Assembly: GCF_027744825.2 (NCBI RefSeq)
Contig: NC_071343.1
Span: 15,868,366 to 15,932,365, forward strand
Origin: Synchiropus splendidus
Taxonomy: Eukaryota; Chordata; Actinopteri; Syngnathiformes; Callionymidae
Reading direction: 5' to 3'
Length of the DNA: 64,000 nt
The position numbers were made by a program, and so were the translations under genes. The notes below the pieces were generated by a model. It had not been told where the DNA came from, ran no database searches, and saw nothing but the letters and a program-made list of their open reading frames with translations. Each line of letters begins with the position of its first letter. Positions within the stretch are counted from its first letter, which is position 1. This document shows positions 26,761-38,939 of this stretch, in pieces.

Positions 26761-28590
26761 GTTTTTGTTTTGGTCGACCACTGATGACGTCAAAGTCCGA
26801 CGTGTTTGTATAATTGAATTATTCATCCAAAGCATAAATTCACGTCTCCAAAGAAACGTCGGCGTCCACAACACGTGTACATATTTAAACAGAATGAAAA
26901 ATAGAAACTACGGCTTGGGAGGTTTCAAATGGTCCGCTTGCGTTTCAGCTGACGTCTGTGACGGAGAACGAAACGTGAGTCAGCAAAACGAATAAATGAC
27001 GGAACTTCCTTTCTTGCCAAAAGACTTTATATGCAGTTGATACGATTTTAAATATCCGATAATACTATTTGGCGTAGAAATGTATTCGATACAAATGATA
27101 AATAAATAACGTATTCGGTCCGTGACGTCAGTTCCTGCCATCCACTTCCTTCCCCAGTCGGATAATAAATGTTATATCATTTTCATGACATAATATTTAA
27201 AAATTGTTACATGTGATTACAACAATTGGCTGCGGAATTACTGGCCAGCTGTACAATAATACCATTGAATTGAGACCTACGAGAGAATCTGGGTCAAAAC
27301 GAAAAAAAACGAAGCGTCATATACATGAAACGAGCGAAAAAAATGAAAGTAAGGCGTACATTTGTCGCTAGAAATGTGATCAAAAAGCAACAATAGCTTT
27401 TAATTGTTTTAAAATCTCACAATTTAAATCAAAACTAGAACGGGTGTCCGCCATGTTTTGGGCTCTATCAGTCACGTGACCAGAGGCACGCCATTCACAA
27501 ATCCATTGAGAAATGACTCGTACGAGAGAAACGATTTTTGAGGCAAAGTATTCAAAGGATTACGGTATGCCAAGTGGACAAACGTAGTTATTGCACGTTT
27601 TTCAGCGCGAGCAGATAACCACCGTAATAATACATTTTAATGGGGAATCACAAAACAATCTCAGTCCAAACGAAAGAAACTAAGCATCATTTACATAAAA
27701 CGAGCACATAATATTACAATGTAGGATATATTTGTTGCTAGAAATGCGATCAAAAGCCAATAAAGTTATTTAAAAACTCCGCAATTTGGAGCGTATTTAT
27801 GGCCAGCAGGGTAAACGTTACAATACTACAATTTAACAGGGAATCACAAAACAATCTCGGTCCAAACGAAAGAAAATAAGCGTTATTTACATAAAAGGAG
27901 CACATAATATTATAATGTAGGATGTATTTGTCGCTAGAAATGCGATCAAATTCCAATAAAGTCATTTAAAACCCCGCATTTTAGAGCGTATTTATGGCCA
28001 GCAGGGCAAACGTCACACTACTACGTTTTAATAGGGAATCACAAAAGAATCTCGGTCCAAACGAAAGAAAATAAGCGTTATTTACATAAAACGACCACAT
28101 ATTATTATAATGTAGGATATATTTGTTGCTAGAAGTGCGATCAAAAGCCAATAAAGTCATTTAAAACCCCGCATTTTGGAGCGTATTTATGGCCAGCAGG
28201 GCAAACGTCACAATACTACGATTTCAGTGAGCACCACTAAAGAACCTGGGTCAAAACGATAAAACGAAGCGCCATAAACATACACCGATCGGAAAATATG
28301 AAAATAAAGTGTACATTTGTCGCTAGAAATGTGATCAAAACTCAACAAAAGCATTTCATTGTTTTAAAATCTCGCAATTTAGAGCAAAAATAGAACGGAT
28401 GTCCGCCATGTTTTATGTTCAGACAGGGGAGAAAGCTGTCAGTCACGTGACCAGAGGAACGCCCTTCACTAAGCCATTGAGAAATTAAATGTACCTGGGA
28501 TACGTTTTTTGAGGCAAATTCGTCAAAGCACTACGTTTTCATGAAGTGGACAAACGTTGTTATTGCACGTTTTTTTGTGAGACTGGGTTG
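26757..28590. repeat. Right terminal inverted repeat (about 1.83 kb)
   Basis: Inverse of 16385-18541 with about 320 bp less: it holds two terminal subunits (ending at 28590 and near 27620) against three on the left, and the 195-bp array at about 27640-28222. The inner edge includes the putative transposase start codon (26758-26760), so the repeat probably supplies its promoter. Confidence 0.85.
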
Positions 28591-28663
28591 TTCAGTCTCT
28601 CTCCATCACAGCAGAAGGTCCTGCTGCTGAAGCTGCTTGTCAAAGTCTCCAGAAGAGTCTCAC

Positions 28664-28715
28664 CGTGAACAAGGAGGCCCAGGGTGAGCAGCAGTGAACT
28701 CAGTGACATCATCAT
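28664..28715 (-). CDS. IGKV: Leader exon of V4
   Basis: A 52-bp leader exon ([18 protein letters not shown]) with a normal donor. Ser replaces the Pro of the common SLSPLL. It lies on the far side of the KDZ element from its V exon (15969-16274). Confidence 0.93.
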
Positions 28716-28793
28716 TGTGGTGGCGGCGTCTTGTGGACACTCAGTGATCAACTGGGAGCTCTTAAGAGCCGCCAGCAGAGAGGAAGGACACAC

Positions 28794-28801
28794 ATGCAAA
28801 C
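28794..28801 (-). promoter_or_regulatory. Octamer-like element of the V4 promoter
   Basis: ATGCAAAC on plus, 78 bp upstream of the V4 leader ATG, on the side of the transposon away from the V exon. Confidence 0.7.
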
Positions 28802-28864
28802 ACAGTGAGTCAGTCAAGTGTGTGTGTCCTCAACATGTCCTGGTGTTTCCCCTCACACACTCAC

Positions 28865-31800
28865 AGTCAAGAGTCTGGAGGGAAGCTTCAGTGGGAGCTC
28901 AGTGGCGCCCTCTGTTGAGGAAAGACTCTTTGGAGATCAGCTATCATGTATCATGTTTGTAGTTGTCCTGGTAGGGGAAGTTTATTTGGCGCAAAATGCG
29001 ATGGAAATAGAGCAGAGAGTCGAACAGTTCTCATACTTTCTGCCCATTTTTAACCTGTTTTCTTTTCACAGACTGTAATGTGCCAGTGTCCCTCAAATCT
29101 TGCATGTAGGCTTGGTCGATCAACAATGATGGATGAACGACATTTCTAGCCTGTCATGCCTTGAATTCCTGCCAGAGAAAGAATTGCCGATCAACAGTGC
29201 AGAGTCGCTAACACATTCTTCCTTGTAGCCCACCATGTCCCAGGTTAGCTCCCTGTGAAGAGCCTGAGATGATCAGCTTCCATGTCTTCTGGCACTGGCA
29301 ACATCATGTTCTTCTCTCTGGCGTTGGCTTCCAACCTTAGTCGCGTCCAAAGAGTTCTTTGTTCGTTCACATTAGCATTGGTTCTGGACATTGATTTCAC
29401 CCAGGACCTTCATTGTTTTTTTATCTCATTCTAGTCGGAGAAATGACGTCCAATCCTCAGGTCTGACATTCCAGCAACTGCTGTGAAGTCAATATTCCAA
29501 ACGAAAGTCGGGTGGTGTCGTGTATCAAGCAGTACCAGGAAGTAAGTATGATTCAGTCGTTTCCACCTCCGCGACACCTGAGACAGACTGGTCATCTTGC
29601 TTGGTGAAATTCACTATTGTTTTGGGGGCGATTTGCTTAGTTTTCCCAATGTCACGCTCGGAGAGACGGGTGTTGCTAAGTAGTGGCTATGCTGACAGCC
29701 TGCAGCTGAGGAACCTGCCGTCTCACTTTCATGAGCCCGGAAAACTCTCCATGCTCCATCAAGTACTAAGTACTAAACTGAAGCACTTAATACTCAAGTA
29801 CTAAACTTGTAGCGTTGAAGCCATTTAACACGCTTCACCATGGAGTATTTCCCGTGCTTGTGCTGCAGGATGAACTTCACATGACAAACAAAAAAAGGAC
29901 ATCCACAGCTGACATGCTGCTGCCGAGTGAGCAGCGTGCAGGGAAGGATTAATAAGAAGGCGGCGCGACGCAACTTGTGGAGCTTCAGCAGGCTGCCCTT
30001 ATCGCACGTGATCGAGCCGCCCACTATATTGAGTCAACGTTGAGCTCAGTCCTGCTTCTCCATTAACACAGCATGGGCATGCCTCAACATTGACCCACGC
30101 CCCGTTTTCCAAGCTGCAGCCATGGTAACCAGTCATGATCCGTGGCACATGCCTTGCTGAGGGTACATCCAGACATTGGGACCCGTTTTAGCTGTGCAAG
30201 ACTCTCTTCAACATCAAATCCTCAATAGACTCCACAATAGGAAATTCAACTATTTAACCAAAAATTGTCCACATTTTTATTTATTTATTTCTTTATTTTG
30301 ACACCATCTTCAAAAATAAATGGCTAAAAAAATCCATCCATATTTCAATTTTTGGTGCATCGTGGAGTGACCTATTTTGACCAAAATCCCCTACAACTTT
30401 TATGCTTTTTCATCTTTGAGAGCAAGAAGAAAGATTTCTCCAATTTTCAAGCTGAGACAATCCAACAAAATATTTTGGTCTCAGACGACACAAAAAAGTG
30501 GAAAATCTTTTGGAATAGTTTTGACAACCAGGTCAGTTTCCACGAATTTGGGGGCAAAACAGAATAGTTAGAGTAGAAGAGAGCCTACACAACCACCACC
30601 ATCAAGACAACGATGTGTGGCTTTTACGTGTCGTGTTAGTAAACATTGTGAAAAAGTGAGTCTGGAACACATCTGCATTTTCTCTACTCTATTAATGATG
30701 TAATGTCAGGGAAGCATCAAAATGAAAAATTGTGGCAGAAGCCTGATGCATACTGAATATCAAATGTTGTTGTCAAGTTCTTGCCATTTTTTATTTATTC
30801 TTCTCCTCTTTTACTCTTCTTCTAATATTGCAGAAATGATCTGGAATACATTTTGAGACAAAGTAAATACAGTCCAACCTCGGTACGCCATTCGAGAAGC
30901 GATTTGATTGAAATCTGAATGGATTTTTCCCATGACAATGAATGGAAAAAGAAATAATGCGTTCCAAGCCTTAAAATAGTCTTTTGTAGGAGTGAATGTA
31001 GAGTGTCTGCTGCAGGTGGCTGTTCCTCTATGTGTGTGGCCGCTGCATGTGGGAGGGGTTGCCGAGTGAGTGACGTCTCTCCAGAAGTGAAGAGGTGCCC
31101 GGTGCGTGTCCAGCTCTGAATGTGCGCTTCTGTGCAGTTTGGCTGTGACAAAGTCATAAACCAAGTAACGCTCTGTCCCAGACTCGCCTCATCCCTGTCC
31201 CAGCTCCAGCCCACAACAGGACATCAAACCCTGGAGTGATCGCTCCAGCCTCGGAGGAGGTGTGGAGAGCGAGCACCTCCCCTGTGACACTCTACCACGG
31301 TCCAGTGTGGAGACAGGAAAGGTTTTACACCAATATGAAGAGAAAACAGTCAGTAAATGTAGCTAACGGGACACGTCTGCATACAGAGGCTGCGTTATAC
31401 ACAATAACAAAGCGGGGGTGGGTTAACTGGTCAGGCCCCGCACGTTAGGTTTTTTCCGGCTTTATTCGGGGGCGTTAGAGTTCTGGATTTTTGTTGGAAA
31501 TGAAAAGCAAAAAAAATCTCGAAATTTTTGTTCGAACTCCGATTTGTTCGAGGTCTGGGACGTTCAAAAACCGAGGTTGGACTGTAGTATTGAAAAGTGT
31601 TTAATATTTTGACAAGCCACAGTTGCAGCAGCAACTAAATCTTGATCAGACTTTAAGATCAATTCCACGGGCATGAAATGAAGTTGTAATCAATATGTCA
31701 GAGTAACTAAAACTCAGATGCAGAGTTCACAATTATTATGATTCAATTTTACCTCATTGTTCCACTCTTCTTGTGCCTGAGTTTCCCTCAGGCTGCTTTT

Positions 31801-32720
31801 TTAAAAGTGAATAAAAATGAAAATGAACCAAATGAGCCATTTTTTTTAATGGCTCAATGGTATGAACATCTCCCCAACATCTGGCTCCCTCCAAAGAGCC
31901 ATGAATCCCATCACTATGAAACCAATCGTGAGATGCACAACAGGTTCGACTGGTGTTGAACAGGTCCTGCTCAGTCACAACACAACAACAACGATCACGT
32001 GTGACAGCGTTCTGATGAAGCCCTGCTGATTGTGATGTGCACCTTCCTCCTGACTCGCTGCTTACTCGGCAGTAACATGTCTGCTGTGGAATATCTTTGA
32101 CTCTGTCATTTAAAGTTTCCATCCTGCAGCACACACAATGGAAAATGTCGTGGAGGGAAGTGGGTCAAAATGAAATTCGCCATTTAAAGCAACACTTGAC
32201 TTGACGCAGCATGGAGAGTTTTAGGGGCTCATGAAAGTGAGACTTTGCTGCTTCCACTTTTAACACTTTTGACACTTGTAACCGCGGGTCAGAGCGTGAC
32301 ATTCGGAAGGCTTAGCAAATTGCCCAAGAAATAATCTTTAATTTCACCGTGCTAGATGACCAGCCTTTCTCAGGTGTTGTTTATGCGGAAATGGAAACGA
32401 CCGGATCTGTCACTGTTTTGGAGTCGGGCGCAGCATTCGTCAGCCACCTGAATCTGAAACATTTGAAAACGTTTGCAGTGGAGACTCTCATAAATGTTTT
32501 GCTCTCTGACTCAGAGTCCTGCGACATGCCGCCATTATGTAAATATTTCGCCGACATAGCAAAGTTTCACGACAGAATAGTTGCTGCATGCTGCAAAGTT
32601 TTTTTTTGTTTTTTTTTGCCTGTACCTGTTGTTTGAGGGGGATTCCGACAGTGTCGTTGCACTCTTCTGACTGTGACAGAATTTAAAGGGCCACACGCAA
32701 TTTGTCGTTCAATTCATAAC
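28865..32720. repeat. Spacer upstream of V4; right arm of the inverted duplication
   Basis: Inverse counterpart of 1140-4130, interrupted by the MITE at 30870-31584. Open frames at 30352-30567, 31738-31959 and 32349-32636 correspond to frames in the left arm with substitutions; none is a recognisable gene. Confidence 0.8.
30870..31584. mobile_element. Tc1/mariner-type MITE
   Basis: A 715-bp insertion with terminal inverted repeats CAGTCCAACCTCGGT, flanked by TA (30868-30869 and 31585-31586). The empty site is visible in the left duplicate near 2333-2345. No transposase reading frame is seen, so it is non-autonomous. The ends recall pogo/Tigger-like elements. Confidence 0.85.
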
Positions 32721-34540
32721 CAGTCGTTGTCTGGGACCCTCAGCCAACTCGGGGGCCTGCGGTGTTGCGACGGCCCTGTTGACAAGTTCAAGTCAGACTG
32801 GAAAACGAAGTTCAAATAAATGACAATTAAAGCGATGGCAACTTATGGACAAACGTGTCTGTAAAGATGAAATCATATCATAAAGAATTAAAGAGTTAAC
32901 ATCATGTACAATTTTTTGTCGACAAACACACACATGTAAAAACAGATTCTGACCCGAAAACTCCAGATATCATCTGAGCTCACTGCATGTTTCAACAATG
33001 ACACACCAACTTGTTTCTGCCACTCAAGCTCCATCCAGAGAAATAGATGATCCAGTTACTTACTGCATATTTCCATTCGGAAGTCAAAACATCAATCGCA
33101 CACTGCTGCATGTTAGAATCTAAACACAAATAGGTGAGTTTGTGTGCTGAAACAGTGAGACACAGATGTGTGTCTGAAATCCTGTCATGAGCAGTGCTCC
33201 AGGTGCATTTCCCAGAAAATTGATTATAGTACAAAGAGAAACCAACAATTGAAGATGATATTGAAATGATATCAAGATGATGACAAATATCAATGTTTGT
33301 GAACCGAGTTCCACATTCACGTCCCACTTGTGTCTCTTTCTGCCATTGTGAGAGTCATAACTGCCATTGTGTGTCTGACAGTGATGTGTGATTTCAACAG
33401 TTACAACTGTCACTTCAGGTCATTCCTCTGATTTGCGTGTGATGAACTCTCACTTCCTGCTCCGAGTCACTCCGAGTCAGCATGAACAGAGACAGCAGGT
33501 GGCTCCACTGAGCTGTGACCTGGATCAGCTTCCTGCACTAAATATATCAAGTTCAAGTGAAACTTCTGCTTCTGATCTGATTGACAGGAAGGTCTGATGA
33601 AAATGTCAATCATAACGTGTGAGTCTTCCTGCTTTGCTGAGCACAGATCTCACCATGTTCAGAATCCCTTACAACATATTGCTGGTCACAGCAAGTGCCA
33701 CACACACAGGAACAGAGCAAGTGCTCTGTCTATATAAAGCACAGGTCGATGCTGTGCCACAGTCCTGTGTTGAGGTGAGTGCAGGTGTCCCAGGATTTAT
33801 GAGGGTCGGGTCAGCAGGATCCTCTGTCACTGGGCTCCTGACAGGTGACAAATGTGGATTTGATTCTGGTTTTGTGTGTTGTGAAATAAAACCAAAACTC
33901 TGAACAGAGGAAATGACTCCATGACTCTGTTTCGCTGTATATTATGGGCACCATGGCGCCTCCTGGATAGCAGCTATCCACAGCTGATACCCAACACCAG
34001 CAGTATCCATCGGTCTAACTTTTGGATCACACAACCACTGGTGGGACCAAATATCAGTTCACTATCATTTTAGCATCGTCTACAATTTCAGCTACTAAAA
34101 TCTTCAAGTCTGTCTTTTCTTTTCTGAATATTTTGCCGGTTCGTCTTAAGTAAAAACAAGACGAGTCTTTTCCAAACAAGATAAACATCAAATTACAGGG
34201 GTTCTGTTCTTCCCCGAACCAATAAACTACGCCATCAACATGTCTTTGAAAGAAACTGTTTTTACTTGTTTAGATGGACTGTAACAAGCAGTTTCTGAGG
34301 AACCACACTGGTTTCCCCACTGACAACACTCAAATCCACAGTCATTGTGCCACACAAGAAAGTTCAACTAATAATGTTCTTCTGATCAAACACAAGCTTG
34401 AGTTAGACATACTAACGTTTACAAACAAAACTACGACGTGGCATTGTCATTTTGAGGTCCATTGTTAGCACAGTACAAGGGCCAACAAGTATGCAACAAA
34501 CATAAGGGTGCGCTAAAGCTTGTAGGTTGTTCAAATTTCC
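32721..34540. other. Spacer between the inverted duplication and V5
   Basis: No gene recognised. It contains one copy of the candidate enhancer (33448-33590). The short frame at 33619-33903 starts within sequence related to other intercluster spacers and is not convincing. Confidence 0.6.
33448..33590 (+). promoter_or_regulatory. Candidate intercluster enhancer, copy 2
   Basis: TCTCACTTCC (33448-33457; GGAAGTGAGA inverse, one base off the Ets-IRF consensus) and E-box CAGGTG (33496-33501) in the same order as copy 1, spaced 38 bp because of a repeated CCGAGTCA unit. Confidence 0.45.
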
Positions 34541-34657
34541 TCAACAGAGGGCACCACTGAGCCCCCACTGAAGCTTCCCTCCAGACTCTTGACTGTGATT
34601 GTGTGAGGGGAAACACCAGGACATGTTGAGGACACACACACTTGACTGACTCACTGT

Positions 34658-34665
34658 GTTTGCAT
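34658..34665 (+). promoter_or_regulatory. Octamer-like element of the V5 promoter
   Basis: GTTTGCAT, 78 bp upstream of the V5 leader ATG. Confidence 0.7.
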
Positions 34666-34743
34666 GTGTGTCCTTCCTCTCTGCTGGCGGCTCTTAAGAG
34701 CTCCCAGTTGATCACTGAGTGTCCACAAGACGCCGCCACCACA

Positions 34744-35214
34744 ATGATGATGTCACTGAGTCCACTGCTGCTCACCCTGGGCCTCCTTGTTCACGGTGAG
34801 ACTCTTCTGGAGACTTTGACAAGCAGCTTCAGCAGCAGGACCTTCTGCTGTGATGGAGAGAGACTGAAAGAAGCAGCTTCCACCTTCATCCTTCTCTTCT
34901 CTGTTTTCCAGGTTCGTCAGGAGACATCGTCCTGACTCAGACTCCTGGATCTCAGTCTGTAGCTCCAGGACAGACTGTCTCCATCACTTGTAGAACAAGC
35001 ACAAGTGTTAGCACCAGCTACCTCCACTGGTATCTTCAGAAACCCGCTGAAGCTCCTAAACTCCTGATTTACAGCACTTCAACCCGTGAGTCTGGAGTTC
35101 CAGATCGTTTCAGTGGACAAGGATCAGGGACACAGTTCACTCTGACCATCAGCAGAGTCCAGCCTGAAGACGCAGGAGTTTATTATTGTATGCATCATTA
35201 CACTGCCCCGTTCA
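34744..35214 (+). CDS. IGKV: V5: light-chain V segment, intact, short leader intron
   Basis: Leader exon 34744-34795, V exon 34912-35214 (303 bp, one extra CDR1 codon). CDR1 is [14 protein letters not shown]2 STSTRESG, and CDR3 starts CMHHYTAPF; Met after the cysteine is shared only with V7. The leader intron is 116 bp against 176-189 in the other V segments: the section with CTTCAAGAAATGA through ACTCTTCTTCTAT is missing, leaving TCTCTGTTTTCCAG as acceptor. It is the in-line V of J4 and C4. Confidence 0.93.
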
Positions 35215-35242
35215 CACAGTGAAACAAGGTCGTACAAAAACC
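35215..35242 (+). other. 12-RSS of V5
   Basis: Standard V RSS, unaltered. Confidence 0.95.
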
Positions 35243-36064
35243 TCCGTCAGCTGGAGAGGAACTGATCTGACTCCACTGCTGCACACAAGTGGAGACACTT
35301 GACAGGTCACATCAGTCATTCATGTCAAGAGAAACTGTCAATAGTTCAAATTTCTTGATTATTATTATTATAAAAATAACAAAACATGGTCGAAAAAAAT
35401 GTTTTTGATTGAATGAAAATCTCCTTCACTCTCATCTCATCCTTAGACAAACATTTCCATTGACAGCTACATTCCATAAACCATGAGCATCAAACTGCTG
35501 TTCAACCTACAGTGAGTGAACACAATGACTCTCAACTCAAAAGGTTTCAACAAGTCGACTGGTTGTTGTTTCAGTTGTTGAAGTTGCTTCAGCTTTAGTT
35601 TCTGTTTCTGTCCACACAGGTTTAGTGACCTATAAATGAATATTGATTGAATCAATATTGGTTTCTTATCAATGCAGATTCATGATTTGATTATCAGCTT
35701 CAGAGGTTCTTCTGAATATTGTGTCCTTTTGAACAGATATTCTGTTATAACACATGAATGTGTGTGTTTTAGACTGTGGAGGAACCTGGAGTTCCGTGAG
35801 GAAACTCACTGATATGAAGGAGTCAAACCAGGATCTTGGGATCATGATGCTGCAGCACTGACCACTGCACCTCCTTCAGTGTGGCTCCATGAAGAAGCTG
35901 CAGAGTCCTGGATGGAGAAAGACCTGAGATGGGCTGAGGACACATCTCTCTGTCTGATGAGGAGAACATGCTTCAGCAGCAACATGTCTGCAAGTGAGGA
36001 AGAGAGAAGCAAGAGCAGTTCCTGCTTCACTGTCAGTCTGATTCTAGTCACTTTGTGTGGCAGA
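35243..36064. other. V5-J4 spacer
   Basis: Conserved V-J spacer with the CATTCCATAAACCATGAGC block and the pre-J block from about 35945. A short TTA repeat lies near 35358. No gene seen. Confidence 0.75.
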
Positions 36065-36103
36065 GGTTTTTGTAGCACGACTGGCTGACTTTGTGTCACT
36101 GTG
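36065..36103 (+). other. 23-RSS of J4
   Basis: GGTTTTTGT, 23 bp, CACTGTG, directly before J4. Confidence 0.95.
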
Positions 36104-36141
36104 GCGCACGTTCGGAGGAGGAACCAGACTGGAGGTTGGAA
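36104..36141 (+). CDS. IGKJ: J4: light-chain joining segment
   Basis: Encodes RTFGGGTRLEVG and ends before GTAAGTGC. Its sequence equals J5 and J6. It serves C4, with V5 in line and V6 inverted. Confidence 0.95.
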
Positions 36142-37088
36142 GTAAGTGCTCACTCTCACACTTGTTTTTACTCCGAAATAGAAACTAGATGTGAAGTTTT
36201 GATTGAAAATTCAGGAGTCAAAAAGGAGAATTTCAAAGTGGAACGCGAGAATTTGAAGCAGCAAATAGTGAATCTAGTCTTCAGAAGACGAGTGGACAAA
36301 CTCAAAGAGTTAAAAAGAGAATGAGTTGATGTGAGTTTAGATTCAAGCATGAACTGATCTTGACAAAAATAAATCTAAAAAAAAGTGAAGGAATTGAAAA
36401 GTTAAAAAAAAAAAGATTCAGTATTGATTCAGTATTCAGTATTTTCATCACTGAGGTTCAACAGATTTCTTTTAGTTTCTCATTAATTTAATGTTTGATC
36501 TTTAAATTTGTTGTTCAACTGAAATGTAAATTTTGCCCTCCTTTATGGAACAAAGACCTCTCCCCTTCATTGATGTTCTCTCCCTCTTGTCTCAGGAATC
36601 ATTGAAGAAAGGTTTTCACATTTTCATCTTAAATTCTGTTCTTTGATCTTTCACTTCTTCACTTGTTGTTTTTTTGTGATTTAAAAAAGATAGTAGAGGA
36701 GTGAGACAGAGGGAGTTCAGGGTGATTCTTTCAGTCCACTTCTCTCCCTCAATCCCACCATAACTGGTTTCATCCTCTCATCCTGCAGCAGTTCTCCCTC
36801 CCCTCATCTCTCCTTCTCTCCAACCTCTCTAACTTCCCTCCAACCTGATCATAGCGTTTCCTTCCTTTTCTCCTCTTCCACTTCTCCTTCCATCCTCTCA
36901 ACATCTCCAAGTTAATTGTAAATTTTCCTTTATGTTCTCCTTCCTTCATTCTCACCTCATACATCTCCACTTCCTTCCTCTCTCCCTCCTGTCTCTCCCC
37001 TCTTCTCTCCCCTCCTCTTCCCTCCTCCTCCTTCCTTCACGTGTGTGATGAGAAACACCCATGATCTAAGGTGACCACTGTCTCCCAG
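36142..37088 (+). other. J4-C4 intron with a polypyrimidine tract
   Basis: A C/T-rich tract on the coding strand at about 36735-37040 leads toward the acceptor TCTCCCAG. No gene seen. Confidence 0.75.
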
Positions 37089-37405
37089 GTGACCTCCAGC
37101 CCACCCTGACCGTGCTGCCCCCCTCCAGCCAGGAGCTGCAGCAAGAGAAGGCCACGTTGGTGTGTCTGGCCAACAAGGGCTTCCCGTCAGGCTGGACTCT
37201 GTCCTGGAAGGTGGACGGCCAGAGCAGGAAGGGGAGCCAGAGCCCCGGGCTGCTGGGGAAGGACGGCCACTACAGCTGGACCAGCACCCTGACCATCCCT
37301 GCTGACCAGTGGAGGACGCTGGGCTCTGTGACCTGTGAGGCCACCCAGGGCTCCCAGACTCCAGTCTCAGAGACACTGAGGAGACAGCAGTGTTCCCAGT
37401 CCTGA
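37089..37405 (+). CDS. IGKC: C4: immunoglobulin light-chain constant exon
   Basis: Complete 317-bp constant exon of the majority type. The J base A plus GT form a Ser codon, followed by [17 protein letters not shown]. The intradomain cysteines lie in LVCLANKG and VTCEATQG, the core Trp in LSWKVDG, and the heavy-chain-bonding cysteine in QQCSQS. The domain is about 105 residues, the usual length. Poly(A) signal at 37502-37507. Confidence 0.96.
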
Positions 37406-37694
37406 GCAGACCGGCCTGGACTCCAGCAGCTCTCTGCTTCTGTCCCTCGCTCACTCTCTGACCACATGTTCACTCTTTTGTTTCTTGGATCACTTCATGA
37501 CAATAAAGACGTCTTCATCACATCTTTGGCTTCAACTCTGTTCAGTCGCGTCTGAATCTGATCTCTAAGATGAGATAAGAAAAGCCTTTATTGGTCTCAC
37601 AGGTGAGAAAGATCATCATTCCAGCAGCTCAGTGACGACAACAGAGCAGCCACAGAAAACAAGTCAAGAAAACTAACATAATAATAATAATAAC

Positions 37695-37765
<71 letters not shown>

Positions 37766-38287
37766 GTTGTAGTCACAAGTCACAAGAGTCAAACAGCAGT
37801 TGATGTGTAGAATGTGAGGAAATGTAGAAAATCTGAGGGAGCAGAAGATTTTGGAAACTGAAATGTGAGTGTTATGAATGTTTCATGATTGTGAGTCAGT
37901 TCCACTTGAATCGAGTTTCTTCCTCTTGATACTTTTTCAAACACCAACAGCAAAGTGAGATATTGATAAACTTCACTGAGAACATCATCAGCAAATCATG
38001 TCCAACATTATCAGTGAAATGAAATCAATCTGAATAATGTTTCTGAACTGGTGTGGACTCAGTTTGAAAGAGACTTTTGTGATGATTCTGCAGAAATATA
38101 GAGAGGTAGTTGAGAGGAGGTGAAGATAGGAAAACTCATAAATGATCAAAAGTGTTTTGTTTTTTTTTAAAGTGCAAATGTGAAGTGAAAAAAATCTTCA
38201 GTTCTTCAGTCTGAACATGAGCTGATGTGAAGTGTCTCCACTCATGTGCAGCAGTGGAGTCAGATCAGTTCCCCTCCAGCTGACGGA
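37406..38287. other. C4 3' UTR and spacer to the inverted V6
   Basis: After the UTR comes a long AAT microsatellite (about 37678-37765), then spacer shared with the other units. This is where C1's unit differs, having lost its inverted V. Confidence 0.75.
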
Positions 38288-38315
38288 GGTTTTTGTACGA
38301 CCTTGTTTCACTGTG
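38288..38315 (-). other. 12-RSS of V6
   Basis: Standard V RSS, pointing toward C4. Confidence 0.95.
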
Positions 38316-38853
38316 TGAACGGGTAAGTGCTACACTGCTGACAATAATAGACTCCTGCATCTTCAGGCTGGACTCTGCTGATGGTCAGAGTGAACTGTGT
38401 CCCTGATCCTTGTCCACTGAAACGATCTGGAACTCCATTCTTAAGTCTTGAAGAGCGATAAATCAGGAGTTTTGGAGCTCCAGCGGCTTTCTGAAGATAC
38501 CAGGCGAGGAAGCTGCCAACATTTGAGCTTGTTCTACAAGTGATGGAGACAGTCTGTCCTGGAGCTACAGACCGAGATCCAGGAGTCTGAGTCAGGACGA
38601 TGTCTCCTGATGAACCTGGAAAACATAGAAGAAGAGTTGTGTTGTCAAGTCCAGTGTGATCAACATGAAGACAGACGCATCATTTCTTGAAGACAGAGAA
38701 GAGAAGGATGAAGGTGGAAGCTGCTTCTTTCAGTCTCTCTCCATCACAGCAGAAGGTCCTGCTGCTGAAGCTGCTTGTCAAAGTCTCCAGAAGAGTCTCA
38801 CCGTGAACAAGGAGGCCCAGGGTGAGCAGCAGTGGACTCAGTGACATCATCAT
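38316..38853 (-). CDS. IGKV: V6: light-chain V segment, intact, inverted relative to C4
   Basis: Leader exon 38802-38853, intron 186 bp, V exon 38316-38615 (300 bp). CDR1 is [13 protein letters not shown]2 [11 protein letters not shown]3 starts CQQCSTYPF and so encodes a third, unpaired cysteine three residues after the conserved one. Framework 1 has SRSVAPG for SQSVAPG, and framework 2 has QKAAGAP. It is reachable by J4 only through inversion. Confidence 0.93.
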
Positions 38854-38931
38854 TGTGGTGGCGGCGTCTTGTGGACACTCAGTGATCAACTGGGAGCTCT
38901 TAAGAGCCGCCAGCAGAGAGGAAGGACACAC

Positions 38932-38939
38932 ATGCAAAC
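38932..38939 (-). promoter_or_regulatory. Octamer-like element of the V6 promoter
   Basis: ATGCAAAC on plus, 78 bp upstream of the V6 leader ATG. Confidence 0.7.
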
